A stretch of DNA of 64,000 nucleotides from Phallus indusiatus (GCA_027605045.1 JAQFWX010000051.1:1-64000); one strand, 5' to 3'. Shown: positions 46,460 to 55,663, counted from the stretch's first letter. Made by a program: numbers and translations. Notes: a model not told the origin generated them from the sequence alone.

Positions 46460-48217
46460 TCAGTCAGAGGGATTGCTGTAGTCAATCTCCATGCTCTCCG
46501 AGGCACTCGGATGCGGTGCGTCAAGGTCCTCAGGGGGCCTCAACAATTCCTCGTCCGTCATCTGAATTGGGACGGACGGGGAGTAGACCTTGTTAGGCGG
46601 GCCTGCCACGATACTGGCAGGTGATGCCGACGCATGGACGGCGGGGGCGGACGACTGAGTCGTACGCGCCTTTTTTGTTGGACGATCCAGTCCACGGCGC
46701 ACGCGATAGTCATGCGCGATGCAATTGACATCTTCTCCATTGGCGTAACGGTGGAGAAGGGGCGCGATCACCTCAGTGATGCGTCTTGTCGTCGCTCCAT
46801 TGGCATGCATGGAGCGAATCACCTCCTCTATGGTAATGGAGGAGGGGGATTTACACTCGAAGGCACGAGTGTAGCCTTCCATAAGAGTGGAAGGCAGGTG
46901 GGTGGAGGAATTACCCCTACCACCGAGAATTTCTTCCCACACAGTAAGTGCGGGGTCGAGGAGGCACTCAGCCACCTTCTCGAGAAACTTGGCACGTACT
47001 TCACGAGTACGTGTGACTCGTTTGAGCCATGCGAACACCTCAACGTCTTGAGGGTTTAGTGATCCATCCGACATTAGTCGGATGTAGGGAGGGACCTGGT
47101 TAGGGTCCGCGTTCCAAGTATTGATCAAATACTTGATCTCGGGGTGGATTAACTCTCCCGAGATAAACACCACCGATGGACGGTTGGCGGCAGCCTCCAT
47201 AGCTTCAAGCTTGGCTGTCTTCCTCGCCAGGCGGCGCTCCTTCATGGATCGGCGCCAACGAGTCCATGCGTATGAAATACGCATGTGAACCCCTCTGTCA
47301 TCGGGGTACGTGAACACCAGGGGGTCGATCCAAACCCGGGTTCCAATCTTGACGAACAATGGTTCGTCGAGGCTGCAGGTGTTATACCATGCAGTAGGAT
47401 TGGGGGTGCCAGGCACCAGAGAATGATCCCCACTAACAGTGGGGTTGAAACCCTTGACGAAGAAGGGCCATGGGTCCCTGTTGGAGTCCCATCCTGGCTT
47501 GGTCCGTGGATACGGACCAGAGGGTTTCCTTGGGGAAACCGGGGCAGCATCGCGAGAGCCCGATGCCTTGGTCGCATCAGCGTAGGTACGCTGAGGCTTG
47601 CATTTGGTGGACGACGTGATGGAGGCGTCGTCATCATAGTCATTATCATCGACTATGTCTTCCATGTCGTCGTCAGACGACATGTCATTGAAGATATCAG
47701 GCAAAGGGGCTGCCTGGGGTGGCTCAGGCGCTTTGTCGGCCTGGTCTCTCGACCGCTTCTTGGAGGTCGATGGGGAAATCGACGGGCCTGCCGTCGACGC
47801 TGAACGTTCAAGTTCAGCAATACGAGCTTTCAACTCGTATATATGACGATTCGCATCGTCGAGGTGATCTGTCAAGGACTTGACGTCCTTTTCAGCTTCT
47901 TCTAGACGTTCGTCTAGATGATAGTACTCCCTTTTTATGAAGGGAAAGGCCTTGTAAACGGCCTGCTTGACCACGTCATGGTCAAGGATAATCGCCCCGC
48001 TGCCAGCGGGGCCTGCCAGATGACTGGCAAAGTCGTTGCACGTGGTGCAACTATCATTGTTATGATAGACGGATATACATCCGTCCATCGCGTCTAAGGT
48101 CCATTCGGACCTCTGCAGAGCCAATTGAGCTTCTGCTTTTTTGAACCTACTAACAGGTTGCGGCGTAGGCGACCGCGAGCGTGATCGTTCACGTTGTTTT
48201 CCCTTGCTGTCAGGCAT
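46460..48217 (-). CDS. Third ORF of element B, env position, unknown coiled-coil protein
   Basis: 585 residues from ATG at 48217 (MPDSKGKQRERSRSRSPTP). No family recognised. Visible parts: an Arg/Ser-rich start; CTTCNDFASH near residue 57; a heptad-type coiled coil at about 95-145 (HLDERLEEAEKDVKSL..., YELKARIAELERS); a basic KKRSRDQ cluster; a very acidic stretch near 180-205 (SSDDDMEDIVDDNDYDDD); a folded-looking middle rich in Trp/Arg; a second basic cluster TKKART near 525. There is no signal peptide or membrane helix, so it is not an envelope protein. The basic clusters suggest nuclear location. The gap of 134 nt from pol and a TATA-like box argue for separate expression. It is hairpin-rich like the rest of B. 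Confidence 0.8.
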   Translation of the reverse strand: MPDSKGKQRERSRSRSPTPQPVSRFKKAEAQLALQRSEWTLDAMDGCISVYHNNDSCTTCNDFASHLAGPAGSGAIILDHDVVKQAVYKAFPFIKREYYHLDERLEEAEKDVKSLTDHLDDANRHIYELKARIAELERSASTAGPSISPSTSKKRSRDQADKAPEPPQAAPLPDIFNDMSSDDDMEDIVDDNDYDDDASITSSTKCKPQRTYADATKASGSRDAAPVSPRKPSGPYPRTKPGWDSNRDPWPFFVKGFNPTVSGDHSLVPGTPNPTAWYNTCSLDEPLFVKIGTRVWIDPLVFTYPDDRGVHMRISYAWTRWRRSMKERRLARKTAKLEAMEAAANRPSVVFISGELIHPEIKYLINTWNADPNQVPPYIRLMSDGSLNPQDVEVFAWLKRVTRTREVRAKFLEKVAECLLDPALTVWEEILGGRGNSSTHLPSTLMEGYTRAFECKSPSSITIEEVIRSMHANGATTRRITEVIAPLLHRYANGEDVNCIAHDYRVRRGLDRPTKKARTTQSSAPAVHASASPASIVAGPPNKVYSPSVPIQMTDEELLRPPEDLDAPHPSASESMEIDYSNPSD

Positions 48218-48258
48218 GGGGGGTGTTGAGGGAGAAAAGACCGTGAACGGACTTTTGG

Positions 48259-48268
48259 GTTATATACT
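48259..48268 (-). promoter_or_regulatory. TATA-like box upstream of the third ORF of B
   Basis: Minus-strand AGTATATAAC lies about 42-51 nt upstream of the ATG at 48217, in the gap after pol. The spacing would suit an internal promoter giving a short leader. Not proven. Confidence 0.35.
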
Positions 48269-48351
48269 TGGGTGGCCTCATGGAGCGCCCAAGTGAAAAT
48301 TACCTCACCGTGTAGCAGTGAAGTGCCAGTGGATCCCTGTGGGTGGGATCT

Positions 48352-51300
48352 TCAAGCAGATCCCCGAGTGGGATCTGGGCGCTTGTTGCTGGTTCGCGAC
48401 TCTCCGTGATTGGATAGTCGTGGCAGCTGCCGAGGCTCGTTTACGCCTCGTAATTGCAAGTACTCGTCTAGAGCTTGCAAGTCCTTACAGTTACTGTAAG
48501 GTTCCCAAGTGGTATCCCCAAGGGTCCACTGGACTAGGAACTCGAGGTCTTTTTCGCGAGTTCCACTCCAGCAATGAGCTAGGAGTTCCTTGACGTGCCA
48601 TTCAGCATCGTCTGGCTGTCCAAAGTCATACGCCGTGAGTGTATCGCGGCGTGGAAATCTCTCATCGTCATTGGCGATGTGAGGTTTAATCAAATCCACG
48701 TGAAATACGGGATTTATGTGACGTTGCTTGAGCTCCTCAGAGAGCTCAAGTTTCACTGTGATATTGTCTTTAACGGACAATATTTTGTATGGTCCCACAT
48801 AACGCGGGATCAACTTCTTAACTCTCCCCTTGGGGAGGTTGAGATTCCTCGTCGACAGATAGACGAGGTCACCCTCTTTGTACTCCGGTGCATCGCGCCG
48901 TGAGTTGTTCGCGTAGTGAGCCTGTTTAACGCGATTGGCTATGATAGCGTCATGCGCTATCATGAGATTCCACTTTGCCTGTTGAGCAAAGTGTTGAACA
49001 CCTTTGAATTTGGTGTTCGTCTCAATTTTCCTTCCCAAACTGGGAAGGTAGCCGTAATTGAGTTCAAACGGCGCGAAACCAGTGGTTTCGCTGGTGCTGC
49101 TATTAATAGCAAACTCCACCATTGGGATCCTTTCGGCCCAATCTTTCTGATCGTTCTGTATAACGGAACGAAGTATTTGACCAATCGAGCGATTGGCTCG
49201 CTCGGTAGATCCATCCGTTTGCGGATGGAACGCCGTGGACATGAGCAATCGTGTCCCCATTAGGCGTTGTAGTTCCTGCCAGAACTTGGCAGTGAATCGT
49301 GCATCCCTGTCACTCACGATTGAGTCAGGGACACCGTGGAGTCTTACGACTTCACTGAGGTATAACCAGGCTGTGTCCTTGGCGGTCAGCTTGGTGGTGG
49401 TTGGCATCAGACGAACCATTGAGGTCAGTCTGTCAATCACGACGAATAGGAAGTCGTGGCCGTTTGAAACGGGTAATGGACCAACGAAGTCCATTCCAAC
49501 TGATTCCCAAGGTCTATTGGGAATCAGGAGTTGTTTTAACAGACCACTGGGGTGATTATTCTCCCCTTTATTGGTCTGGCACATTCCGCAGGATCTGCAG
49601 AACGTATCGATGTCTTCAATCATCGATTTCCACCAGTACGCTTGTCTAACGTACTGAGACGTTTTGTAACGTCCAAAGTGCCCAACAATTTGGTGGGCCT
49701 CACTGATTATGATCTCAGTGATCCTCCTCCCCTTGTAAAGTGCGTTATGGGGGACGCATAATACATCGCGGAGGAACTGATTCTTGGTAAAGATCAGTTG
49801 GTTTTTAATTCCAAACGCTTTGTGAGTGTTTGGGTTGGCAAGGACCAGCTTAAATACTGGGTCCTTGTGATAACCTTGCTGTATCAGCGAGGTAAATTCA
49901 GCAAAGCCCTCAATTTTGGCTTTAAGAAGCTTGCTGTCTTGCTCTGCACTTAGGGCAAGTATATCCTCATCGGATTGCGCTTCTGTAATATCAGAAGGCA
50001 TAGTATTTGAGGGACCTTCTACTCGGGGTTCCTCTCGTACTCGTGAACGTGTAATAACGTTCACTCTCACTTCATCCCTTCTTTCGATGGGAAGATGATC
50101 CCCTTCGGGATCAAGTCTAACGTCGGCATTGACATATACCTCCGGAGGGTGAACCTCATCCGGAGTGTCCTCTTCGTAATAACGAGAGAGGCCATCGGCG
50201 ACATTGTTAGTGACGCCCTTGACATGAATCATCTCATAATCAAAACGAGACAGGTATTCATACCACCGTGCTTGGCGCGGTGACATGCGAGGCTGGGTCT
50301 TAAAGTGGACCATGGCCTCGTTGTCCGTTACTAGGGTGAACCTACGCCCTAGTAGTTTGTCTTCCCACTTAAGGAAGGCTTCAAGTACCGCGATGAGCTC
50401 ATGCTCATGGGTGCGGTAGTTGTATTGGGCAGGGGTGAACTTCTTCGAGAGAAACCCTGCTGGCCTACATGTTTGCCATGTAGGCCCTTGCCCATAGTAG
50501 GCACCGACGCCACATTTAGAGCCGTCGGTTACGACCCAAATTGGATCTGGGTCGTCCACGTTAATAGGCTTCAAGATAGGAGCCTTTCGCGTGAGTGCTT
50601 TGATTGAGTCAAAGCACTTGTTCAACAACGGCGTCCATACGAATGGTCTGTTGTTGTACGTACACCCTGATAGTGGTGTAGTGTATGCGGCTACCCCTGG
50701 TAGGTATGCCGCAACGTATTGTACGAGGCCCAGAAATTTCTGGACATCGTTATACGTGCGTGGAGTTCTCCACTCACGTATTTTATCCATCTTCTCGTGA
50801 TCGGGATGGATGCCATCATCGTCGATGATGTGGCCTAAGCACTCCAGTCGCTTAGAGTACAAATCAACTTTATGACTACTTAGGTAAAGTTGTGCTTCTC
50901 GCAGACGCGAGAAGGCATTCTCTAGATGCTGCTGATGCAGATCTATTGTGTTTGAATAGACGAACACGTCGTCTATGTATGCATCCGTCGAACGACCGAT
51001 ACAGTCCCTAAATATATGGGTCATCAGACGTTGAAACGTCGATGGGGCATTGCAGTCTCCTTGCTGCATGACATGGCTCTTGAAAGTGCCATAGATGGTG
51101 GCAAAGGTCGTCTTGTGGACGTCCTCTGGGACTATGCGTACTTGCTCGTACGCCTCAGTCAGATCAATTTTTGATCTGTATTTGTGTCTCGCCACGTTCT
51201 GGCGGATGGTTTCCTGATCAGGGAAGGGCGTTACGTCCTTCTCTGTGTTTTCGTTCTGCAGGCGCAGATCGAACACGGTCCGTAGTGCTAAGACCACGGC

Positions 51301-51753
51301 TCGTTTCTGCAGGCAAAGCATGGGGATTGCCTGTGTAGCTACAGTTGGTTCCCACCAACCTGCAGCTACGTATCGCTGAATCTTCTCAGCGAGTAGCGCT
51401 TTGAGCGCATCCGGGCACCTGGGAAGGTGGTACCGGATCTTCTTATTGGGTTCAATAAGAGGAATCTGATGATTCACTTCCCGAAACGGGGGAAGTCGGG
51501 AAGGGACAGGACCGAAAAGGTCACTGTACTTGTTCTTCCAGTACTCGATGAGTGCTGGGATATTCTCTTCCGTCATCTCAGGGACGGAGAAGCTGGAATG
51601 TTGGGTGCTGGCTAGCACCATCGTTCCTGTTTCAGGAGCGAGTCCAATCACATGGTGATTGGTGTCAATTACCTCGCCGTTGCGGGTGATTGTACCTCTG
51701 CTGAAATCCAGGCAGATGTTGTAGCGTCTCAGGAATGGGATGCCAATGATCAC
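48352..51753 (-). CDS. Pol part of element B (RT, RNase H, integrase, chromodomain), cut off from gag by a solo LTR
   Basis: 1133 codons, starting artificially at the solo-LTR boundary; before that insertion it was continuous with the frame ending at 52151. RT has the catalytic YIDDVFVY, RNase H has VTDGSKCGVGAYYG and DNEAMVHF, and integrase has HQIVGHFGRYKT...CRSCGMC, VGMDFVGPLP, SDRDARF and TAFHPQTDGSTERAN. The last 100 residues hold a chromodomain-like WHVKELLAHCW...EFLVQWTLGDTTWEPYSN. No stop or frameshift inside. The frame ends 134 nt before the third ORF. Confidence 0.92.
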   Translation of the reverse strand: MIIGIPFLRRYNICLDFSRGTITRNGEVIDTNHHVIGLAPETGTMVLASTQHSSFSVPEMTEENIPALIEYWKNKYSDLFGPVPSRLPPFREVNHQIPLIEPNKKIRYHLPRCPDALKALLAEKIQRYVAAGWWEPTVATQAIPMLCLQKRAVVLALRTVFDLRLQNENTEKDVTPFPDQETIRQNVARHKYRSKIDLTEAYEQVRIVPEDVHKTTFATIYGTFKSHVMQQGDCNAPSTFQRLMTHIFRDCIGRSTDAYIDDVFVYSNTIDLHQQHLENAFSRLREAQLYLSSHKVDLYSKRLECLGHIIDDDGIHPDHEKMDKIREWRTPRTYNDVQKFLGLVQYVAAYLPGVAAYTTPLSGCTYNNRPFVWTPLLNKCFDSIKALTRKAPILKPINVDDPDPIWVVTDGSKCGVGAYYGQGPTWQTCRPAGFLSKKFTPAQYNYRTHEHELIAVLEAFLKWEDKLLGRRFTLVTDNEAMVHFKTQPRMSPRQARWYEYLSRFDYEMIHVKGVTNNVADGLSRYYEEDTPDEVHPPEVYVNADVRLDPEGDHLPIERRDEVRVNVITRSRVREEPRVEGPSNTMPSDITEAQSDEDILALSAEQDSKLLKAKIEGFAEFTSLIQQGYHKDPVFKLVLANPNTHKAFGIKNQLIFTKNQFLRDVLCVPHNALYKGRRITEIIISEAHQIVGHFGRYKTSQYVRQAYWWKSMIEDIDTFCRSCGMCQTNKGENNHPSGLLKQLLIPNRPWESVGMDFVGPLPVSNGHDFLFVVIDRLTSMVRLMPTTTKLTAKDTAWLYLSEVVRLHGVPDSIVSDRDARFTAKFWQELQRLMGTRLLMSTAFHPQTDGSTERANRSIGQILRSVIQNDQKDWAERIPMVEFAINSSTSETTGFAPFELNYGYLPSLGRKIETNTKFKGVQHFAQQAKWNLMIAHDAIIANRVKQAHYANNSRRDAPEYKEGDLVYLSTRNLNLPKGRVKKLIPRYVGPYKILSVKDNITVKLELSEELKQRHINPVFHVDLIKPHIANDDERFPRRDTLTAYDFGQPDDAEWHVKELLAHCWSGTREKDLEFLVQWTLGDTTWEPYSNCKDLQALDEYLQLRGVNEPRQLPRLSNHGESRTSNKRPDPTRGSA

Positions 51754-52145
51754 TGTCAGGGTACGCTACCGCCGTCTCTCATTTTCTTACTTATTATCAT
51801 CGGCATCACTTCCTTTCTATTTTATTTATCATTTCCATATTTTACTTTCACTCTCCGTTTCCTTGTTCTGTCTCTATTTCACTTTCTACTCGCGCGTTGC
51901 GCGCTCGTACCCGGCGTGATGCCCGTGACATCACGTCGCTTAGGTTCGGTTTGGGCGCCTGGCACTTAGCTGTGTCAGGGCCGCACGCCGCGTCGTCGTT
52001 TTATGTATATAGTAGCTGTACCTAGAGTGAGGGTCCCTAAGCTTGTTCTCTTAGGATCCCCTCCCTCTAGGTGAGTAGTTAGTTTCCCTTCCAATATATT
52101 ATCTTAGGATCCCCTCCCTCTAGTGTGAGCTGAGTAGCCCTAACA
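51754..52145 (+). mobile_element. Solo LTR of family A inside element B
   Basis: 392 bp starting TGTCAGGGTACGC and ending GCCCTAACA, in opposite orientation to B. It is flanked by ATCAC at 51749-51753 and 52146-52150. It splits the gag-protease frame of B from its RT frame. Confidence 0.92.
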
Positions 52146-55100
52146 ATCACATCATAGTGGTCGATGTTGACGATGTTGAAGTACTCTTGGACATCGATAC
52201 CTCCGAATTGGATTCGGGTGTACGTTCCATACTGGATGGAAGACTTGCTGCCCTTAACGGCCAGCTGCAGCACGACAGGTTTGTCGAGCTTGAAGGTTCT
52301 TGCTCCGGTGGCAAGAGAGAAATGAGGGGACATGATCATCCCCTGGCATCCACTGTCGACTAGGCAGTGAGCCAATTGGCCATTAACTGGCCAGAAACCC
52401 TCAATGGGTCTCGATGCGTTTCTGTCTCGTGTTGGGGCACGAGAGCTCACTCTAGCCGTATGGTCATAGAGTGGTTCCTTGCTCGTAGCGAGCGAGGACT
52501 CATTGTCATCCAATGGCGATGACTTGTGGACTGCGAAGTGCAGTCTGCACTCCTCATACTCGTCACCAATTGTGAGGAGCATGTATACACTGGGACCATT
52601 GTCATCATCGTCCCATTGGTATTGGATGCCCTCGTCGTCCTCGACGGGGTCGTTGGTGGGCTCGTCTTGGGCCACCTCTTCCTCCACAGCTTGTTCAGCT
52701 GTGGGGTCTTCCACGTTCTCCTGCGGGGCATCGTTCGATGTCTCGCCAGAGGTCTCTTCAACCTCTTCGATACGACCCACATTGGCTCGTACCTGTCTCA
52801 GTCTGGGGCACGCATTTCTGTAGTGTCCCACCTGCCCACAGTTGAAACACGTGGGAGGGGTTGTGCTAGTACGATTGTGCGTACTAGTTGGGGCAGTCCT
52901 AGTGGTCTGCGAGCTATGGTTCCTCGAGTTTGACGAACTCGAGGGGCGGTTCCCCAGTGGGGAGTTACCATTTGTACGCGTCTCGTGAGGACGCGTGGAG
53001 GAACCGTGGTTCCTCTGGTTCAAGCGCATATTGTTGGTATGCGCTTGCCTTACCAAGTTGTTGTGGCTGCTACTGCTGCCACTACCGCTACTACTGCCTC
53101 CATTACTGCTACCTGCTGGGCGGGTAGTGCTTCCTTGAGACGCCGCTACCGAGCGGCGTTTCTTGAACGCCTCTTCTACTTGAATTGTCAGTAGAAGTAG
53201 TTCCTTAGCAGTCATCTGCTCAGGATTGCCGCCTCTGAATGCTACTTCAGTGGCGAGGCTGTGATTCAGCCCATCAAGGAACCTCCTCCTGAATGTGTAG
53301 TCATCAGGAGGGTGCGCTAGTCTGTTGGCTAGCGTGAGCAGCGCGCTCATGTACTCGTGTACAGAGTGCGACCCCTGTCGTTCGCGTTCAAATTGAATCG
53401 CTACCTCACTTCTAGAGTGGGGTGGCAGGAAACGATCATATAGTCTCTGCAGTGCGGGGACTAAGGTCCACTCGTGGAGGGGGCGAACGCCTCTCTCCAC
53501 GTTTTGAGTAAACCATTCTTGGGCCAGCCCTTCTAGGCGCATGCCCAGAAAGGATATTTGCTCTGCTTGGCTGACTTCTCCAAGCAGGTGGTTTACGCGT
53601 AGCCAGCGTAATAGGCCCGACACAAAGTTGTCGAAGTCTTCGGCTCTGGATGAGCCGCTGTATGTGGGCGGGAGCCCAATCTTCGCTCCTGCTTTCGCGA
53701 GGGGCGAGTTGCCTGGCATCATATCCCTGTTTGCAATTAGGGCTTCTTGAACCATGGCTATGACGCCCTCGAGTACTGGGGCGTCGTCGCTGAAAGGATC
53801 AAATCTTTCAGCACGTTCTTCATCGAACGGTGTGGCGCAGAGATCCTCGCCATACTGGGGTCGACGAGCGTATCCATCATATGTATCGATACGCGGTGCT
53901 TCTGCTGGATTTGCAGAAGGTTGCCTATGCCCACTGGGCTCGGCACTTTGCCTTGGCAGTTGTCTGCCAGGTGGTGGCGCTCTGTCATCTGGACGACTAG
54001 AGCTTGTGGCTGGATCTGGCGATGGGATTCTATCGCCAGTGATGGCATTATAGCCACCTTCAAACACACGAGCATGGCGGACCGCGTTCATACGCGCGTC
54101 CCTCGCGATGCGGATTCTATCTTGTATGATCCGCAGTTGCTGCTCGTTGGGAGTGTCAGTCTCGAGGGAGCCTGCTACGGCTTCCTCGAGTGCATTAGTG
54201 GCCGCCTCCACAGCCCGTGCATGTGTACGGATTGCTCTGTCGGAGAGTAGCCCCGCTATCCTCTGGTATTTGAGGGCAGCTTGAGCGACCACTTCAGCAT
54301 CCTCTCGTGGGGGTGCTCCATTTCGCGACTGGTTCACCAGTCGCGTGGCTATCTCGGTGTCGATATAGTCACCAACCGCGTCAGACTCGTGAGGCGGTCG
54401 TCTTGTGAAACGGTACATCCGTCTCACTGTTTCTCTGCCAGCCTCTATCTCGGGGCCGGGATTCCTAGGAGCTGTATATGCTGTAGCTCCTTGGGTAGGA
54501 GGTCTAACAGGACGCGTACTCGGTCCTGGGGTATCGTTCTGGGAACGTTGCCTGGTGCCTGTTGGTGCAGGCTCAGGGGATTGGGAATTGCCAGCTGTTG
54601 CTGGTGATGGACTGGCGTATGTCGGTCCCGTCGGTGTAACAAACCTAGCTTGTGGGGCTGGGTTTGTGAATTGATATGCAAGGCGACTCGTCGGCCCTGC
54701 TGGTCTAGGACGAGTAGATCCAGTACCTGATGCAGGCGGATCTACCGCTCTGCTTTTTCCTTTGTCAGAGCGTGCTCGTGCAGGCTCTGCTTCAGGAGAC
54801 AAGTCTGTCGTCCTGACCTGGTCCCTGTCAGTGCCCGTGGTCACAGGCTCTGGCTCAGGGTTTTCAACTCCTGCATTGACGTCCTCGATTAATCGAGCTA
54901 GTCTCTGCAGTTCTGACGGGGACATATTCCCGTTCCTCACGCCATTGAGCAACGATGCGTGAACAGCGTTCATGGCCTCATCCCTTCGGATGGACCTGTC
55001 GCTCCTAACGCTAAGTCTGGAGCGACCAGATGCTACGTACTTTACGTCCTCATCTTCTTCATCAGCAAGTTGGGGCTGATGTTCCATCGTCTGTGACGCA

Positions 55101-55279
55101 GGACGAGTGGGATTTTGGGTTGATGCATCCACTCTCTCCCATGTGGATGACTCTCCTTCGAGGGTTCCTTCCCTAGACGGGTCGGGATTTTCGGTTTGCA
55201 CTGGCCCGGGTGGGTCAGGCTGATTGGAATCAGGTGTACCACGATCTGGTGCACTCTGACTCCTGGTAGTAGGAGCCAT
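52079..55279 (-). CDS. Gag and protease of element B (3' end runs into the solo LTR)
   Basis: Start ATG at 55279 (MAPTTRSQSAP); a TTG-started extension to 55294 is not needed. A long Pro/Ser/Arg-rich N-terminus precedes the retrotransposon gag core (LEGLAQEWFTQNVERG, FERERQGSHSVHEYMSALL). A CCHC zinc knuckle follows (CFNCGQVGHYRNAC), then an acidic linker and the protease LVDSGCQGMIM. The last codons (to 52079) are read from the inserted LTR; the native frame crosses the insertion point into the pol part, so B once had a single gag-pol ORF. No other defect found. Confidence 0.9.
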   Translation of the reverse strand: MAPTTRSQSAPDRGTPDSNQPDPPGPVQTENPDPSREGTLEGESSTWERVDASTQNPTRPASQTMEHQPQLADEEDEDVKYVASGRSRLSVRSDRSIRRDEAMNAVHASLLNGVRNGNMSPSELQRLARLIEDVNAGVENPEPEPVTTGTDRDQVRTTDLSPEAEPARARSDKGKSRAVDPPASGTGSTRPRPAGPTSRLAYQFTNPAPQARFVTPTGPTYASPSPATAGNSQSPEPAPTGTRQRSQNDTPGPSTRPVRPPTQGATAYTAPRNPGPEIEAGRETVRRMYRFTRRPPHESDAVGDYIDTEIATRLVNQSRNGAPPREDAEVVAQAALKYQRIAGLLSDRAIRTHARAVEAATNALEEAVAGSLETDTPNEQQLRIIQDRIRIARDARMNAVRHARVFEGGYNAITGDRIPSPDPATSSSRPDDRAPPPGRQLPRQSAEPSGHRQPSANPAEAPRIDTYDGYARRPQYGEDLCATPFDEERAERFDPFSDDAPVLEGVIAMVQEALIANRDMMPGNSPLAKAGAKIGLPPTYSGSSRAEDFDNFVSGLLRWLRVNHLLGEVSQAEQISFLGMRLEGLAQEWFTQNVERGVRPLHEWTLVPALQRLYDRFLPPHSRSEVAIQFERERQGSHSVHEYMSALLTLANRLAHPPDDYTFRRRFLDGLNHSLATEVAFRGGNPEQMTAKELLLLTIQVEEAFKKRRSVAASQGSTTRPAGSSNGGSSSGSGSSSSHNNLVRQAHTNNMRLNQRNHGSSTRPHETRTNGNSPLGNRPSSSSNSRNHSSQTTRTAPTSTHNRTSTTPPTCFNCGQVGHYRNACPRLRQVRANVGRIEEVEETSGETSNDAPQENVEDPTAEQAVEEEVAQDEPTNDPVEDDEGIQYQWDDDDNGPSVYMLLTIGDEYEECRLHFAVHKSSPLDDNESSLATSKEPLYDHTARVSSRAPTRDRNASRPIEGFWPVNGQLAHCLVDSGCQGMIMSPHFSLATGARTFKLDKPVVLQLAVKGSKSSIQYGTYTRIQFGGIDVQEYFNIVNIDHYDVIVRATQLTLEGGDPKIIYWKGN

Positions 55280-55364
55280 TGAATCCTCCTGCAATAGGAA
55301 GGGTTAATTTCGCTTGCTTAATACAGCGGCGGGTTGTTTTTAACGCCTTTGGTGTTAAAAAAGA

Positions 55365-55663
55365 TGTAACGTTTCATTACTTTTTATAGTGTACCGCTTG
55401 CGGTACACAGTTTATATCACGCTATAGCCTCACGCCACAAGTAACAGACCAAAGTGCTGTATTTTTTTGTGGAGTAAAACAAGTTGCGCGTGCTGAATCA
55501 GCACGCGCGTAGCTACTACTAATGTATAGTTATTACATAATGGCTCGCCGTTAAGCGCCTCTGTTATTAGAGTAAGTAATAGTAACTACTGCAGAGGGCT
55601 TCGCCCTCTGCATATGCCTAAGTGGCATATACTCAATCCACCGCATGCGGTGGATCCGTTACA
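55365..55663 (-). repeat. 5' LTR of element B
   Basis: 299 bp. Perfect inverted repeats in order: GTGTACCGC/GCGGTACAC (55389-55408), GCGCGTGCTGA/TCAGCACGCGC (55486-55508), GCAGAGGGC/GCCCTCTGC (55591-55611), ATATGCC/GGCATAT (55612-55630), and a 20-bp palindrome at 55636-55655. The sequence next to it on the internal side (TTTAACACCAAAGGCGTTAAA on the minus strand) forms a hairpin and shows no obvious tRNA primer site. Confidence 0.92.

Larger units (their letters stand above)
46099..55663 (-). mobile_element. Hairpin-saturated Ty3/gypsy retrotransposon B with a third ORF
   Basis: Complete 9.6-kb element on the minus strand with LTRs of 298/299 bp (TGTAACG...CGTTACA), a gag-protease part, RT-RNase H-integrase-chromodomain part, and an extra 585-codon ORF before the 3' LTR. 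It lies inside element A and is itself interrupted by a solo A-family LTR. Short perfect inverted repeats (stems 6-11 bp) follow each other along its whole length. Confidence 0.9.

Noticed and set aside
47285..47803. 172-codon plus-strand frame over the third ORF of element B
   Set aside because: Exact antisense shadow of a long coherent minus-strand frame; hairpin-rich DNA gives open frames on both strands.
46099..55663. CRISPR array or integron-like repeat series
   Set aside because: The hairpins have different sequences and lie inside intact retroelement frames; there are no uniform repeats with spacers.
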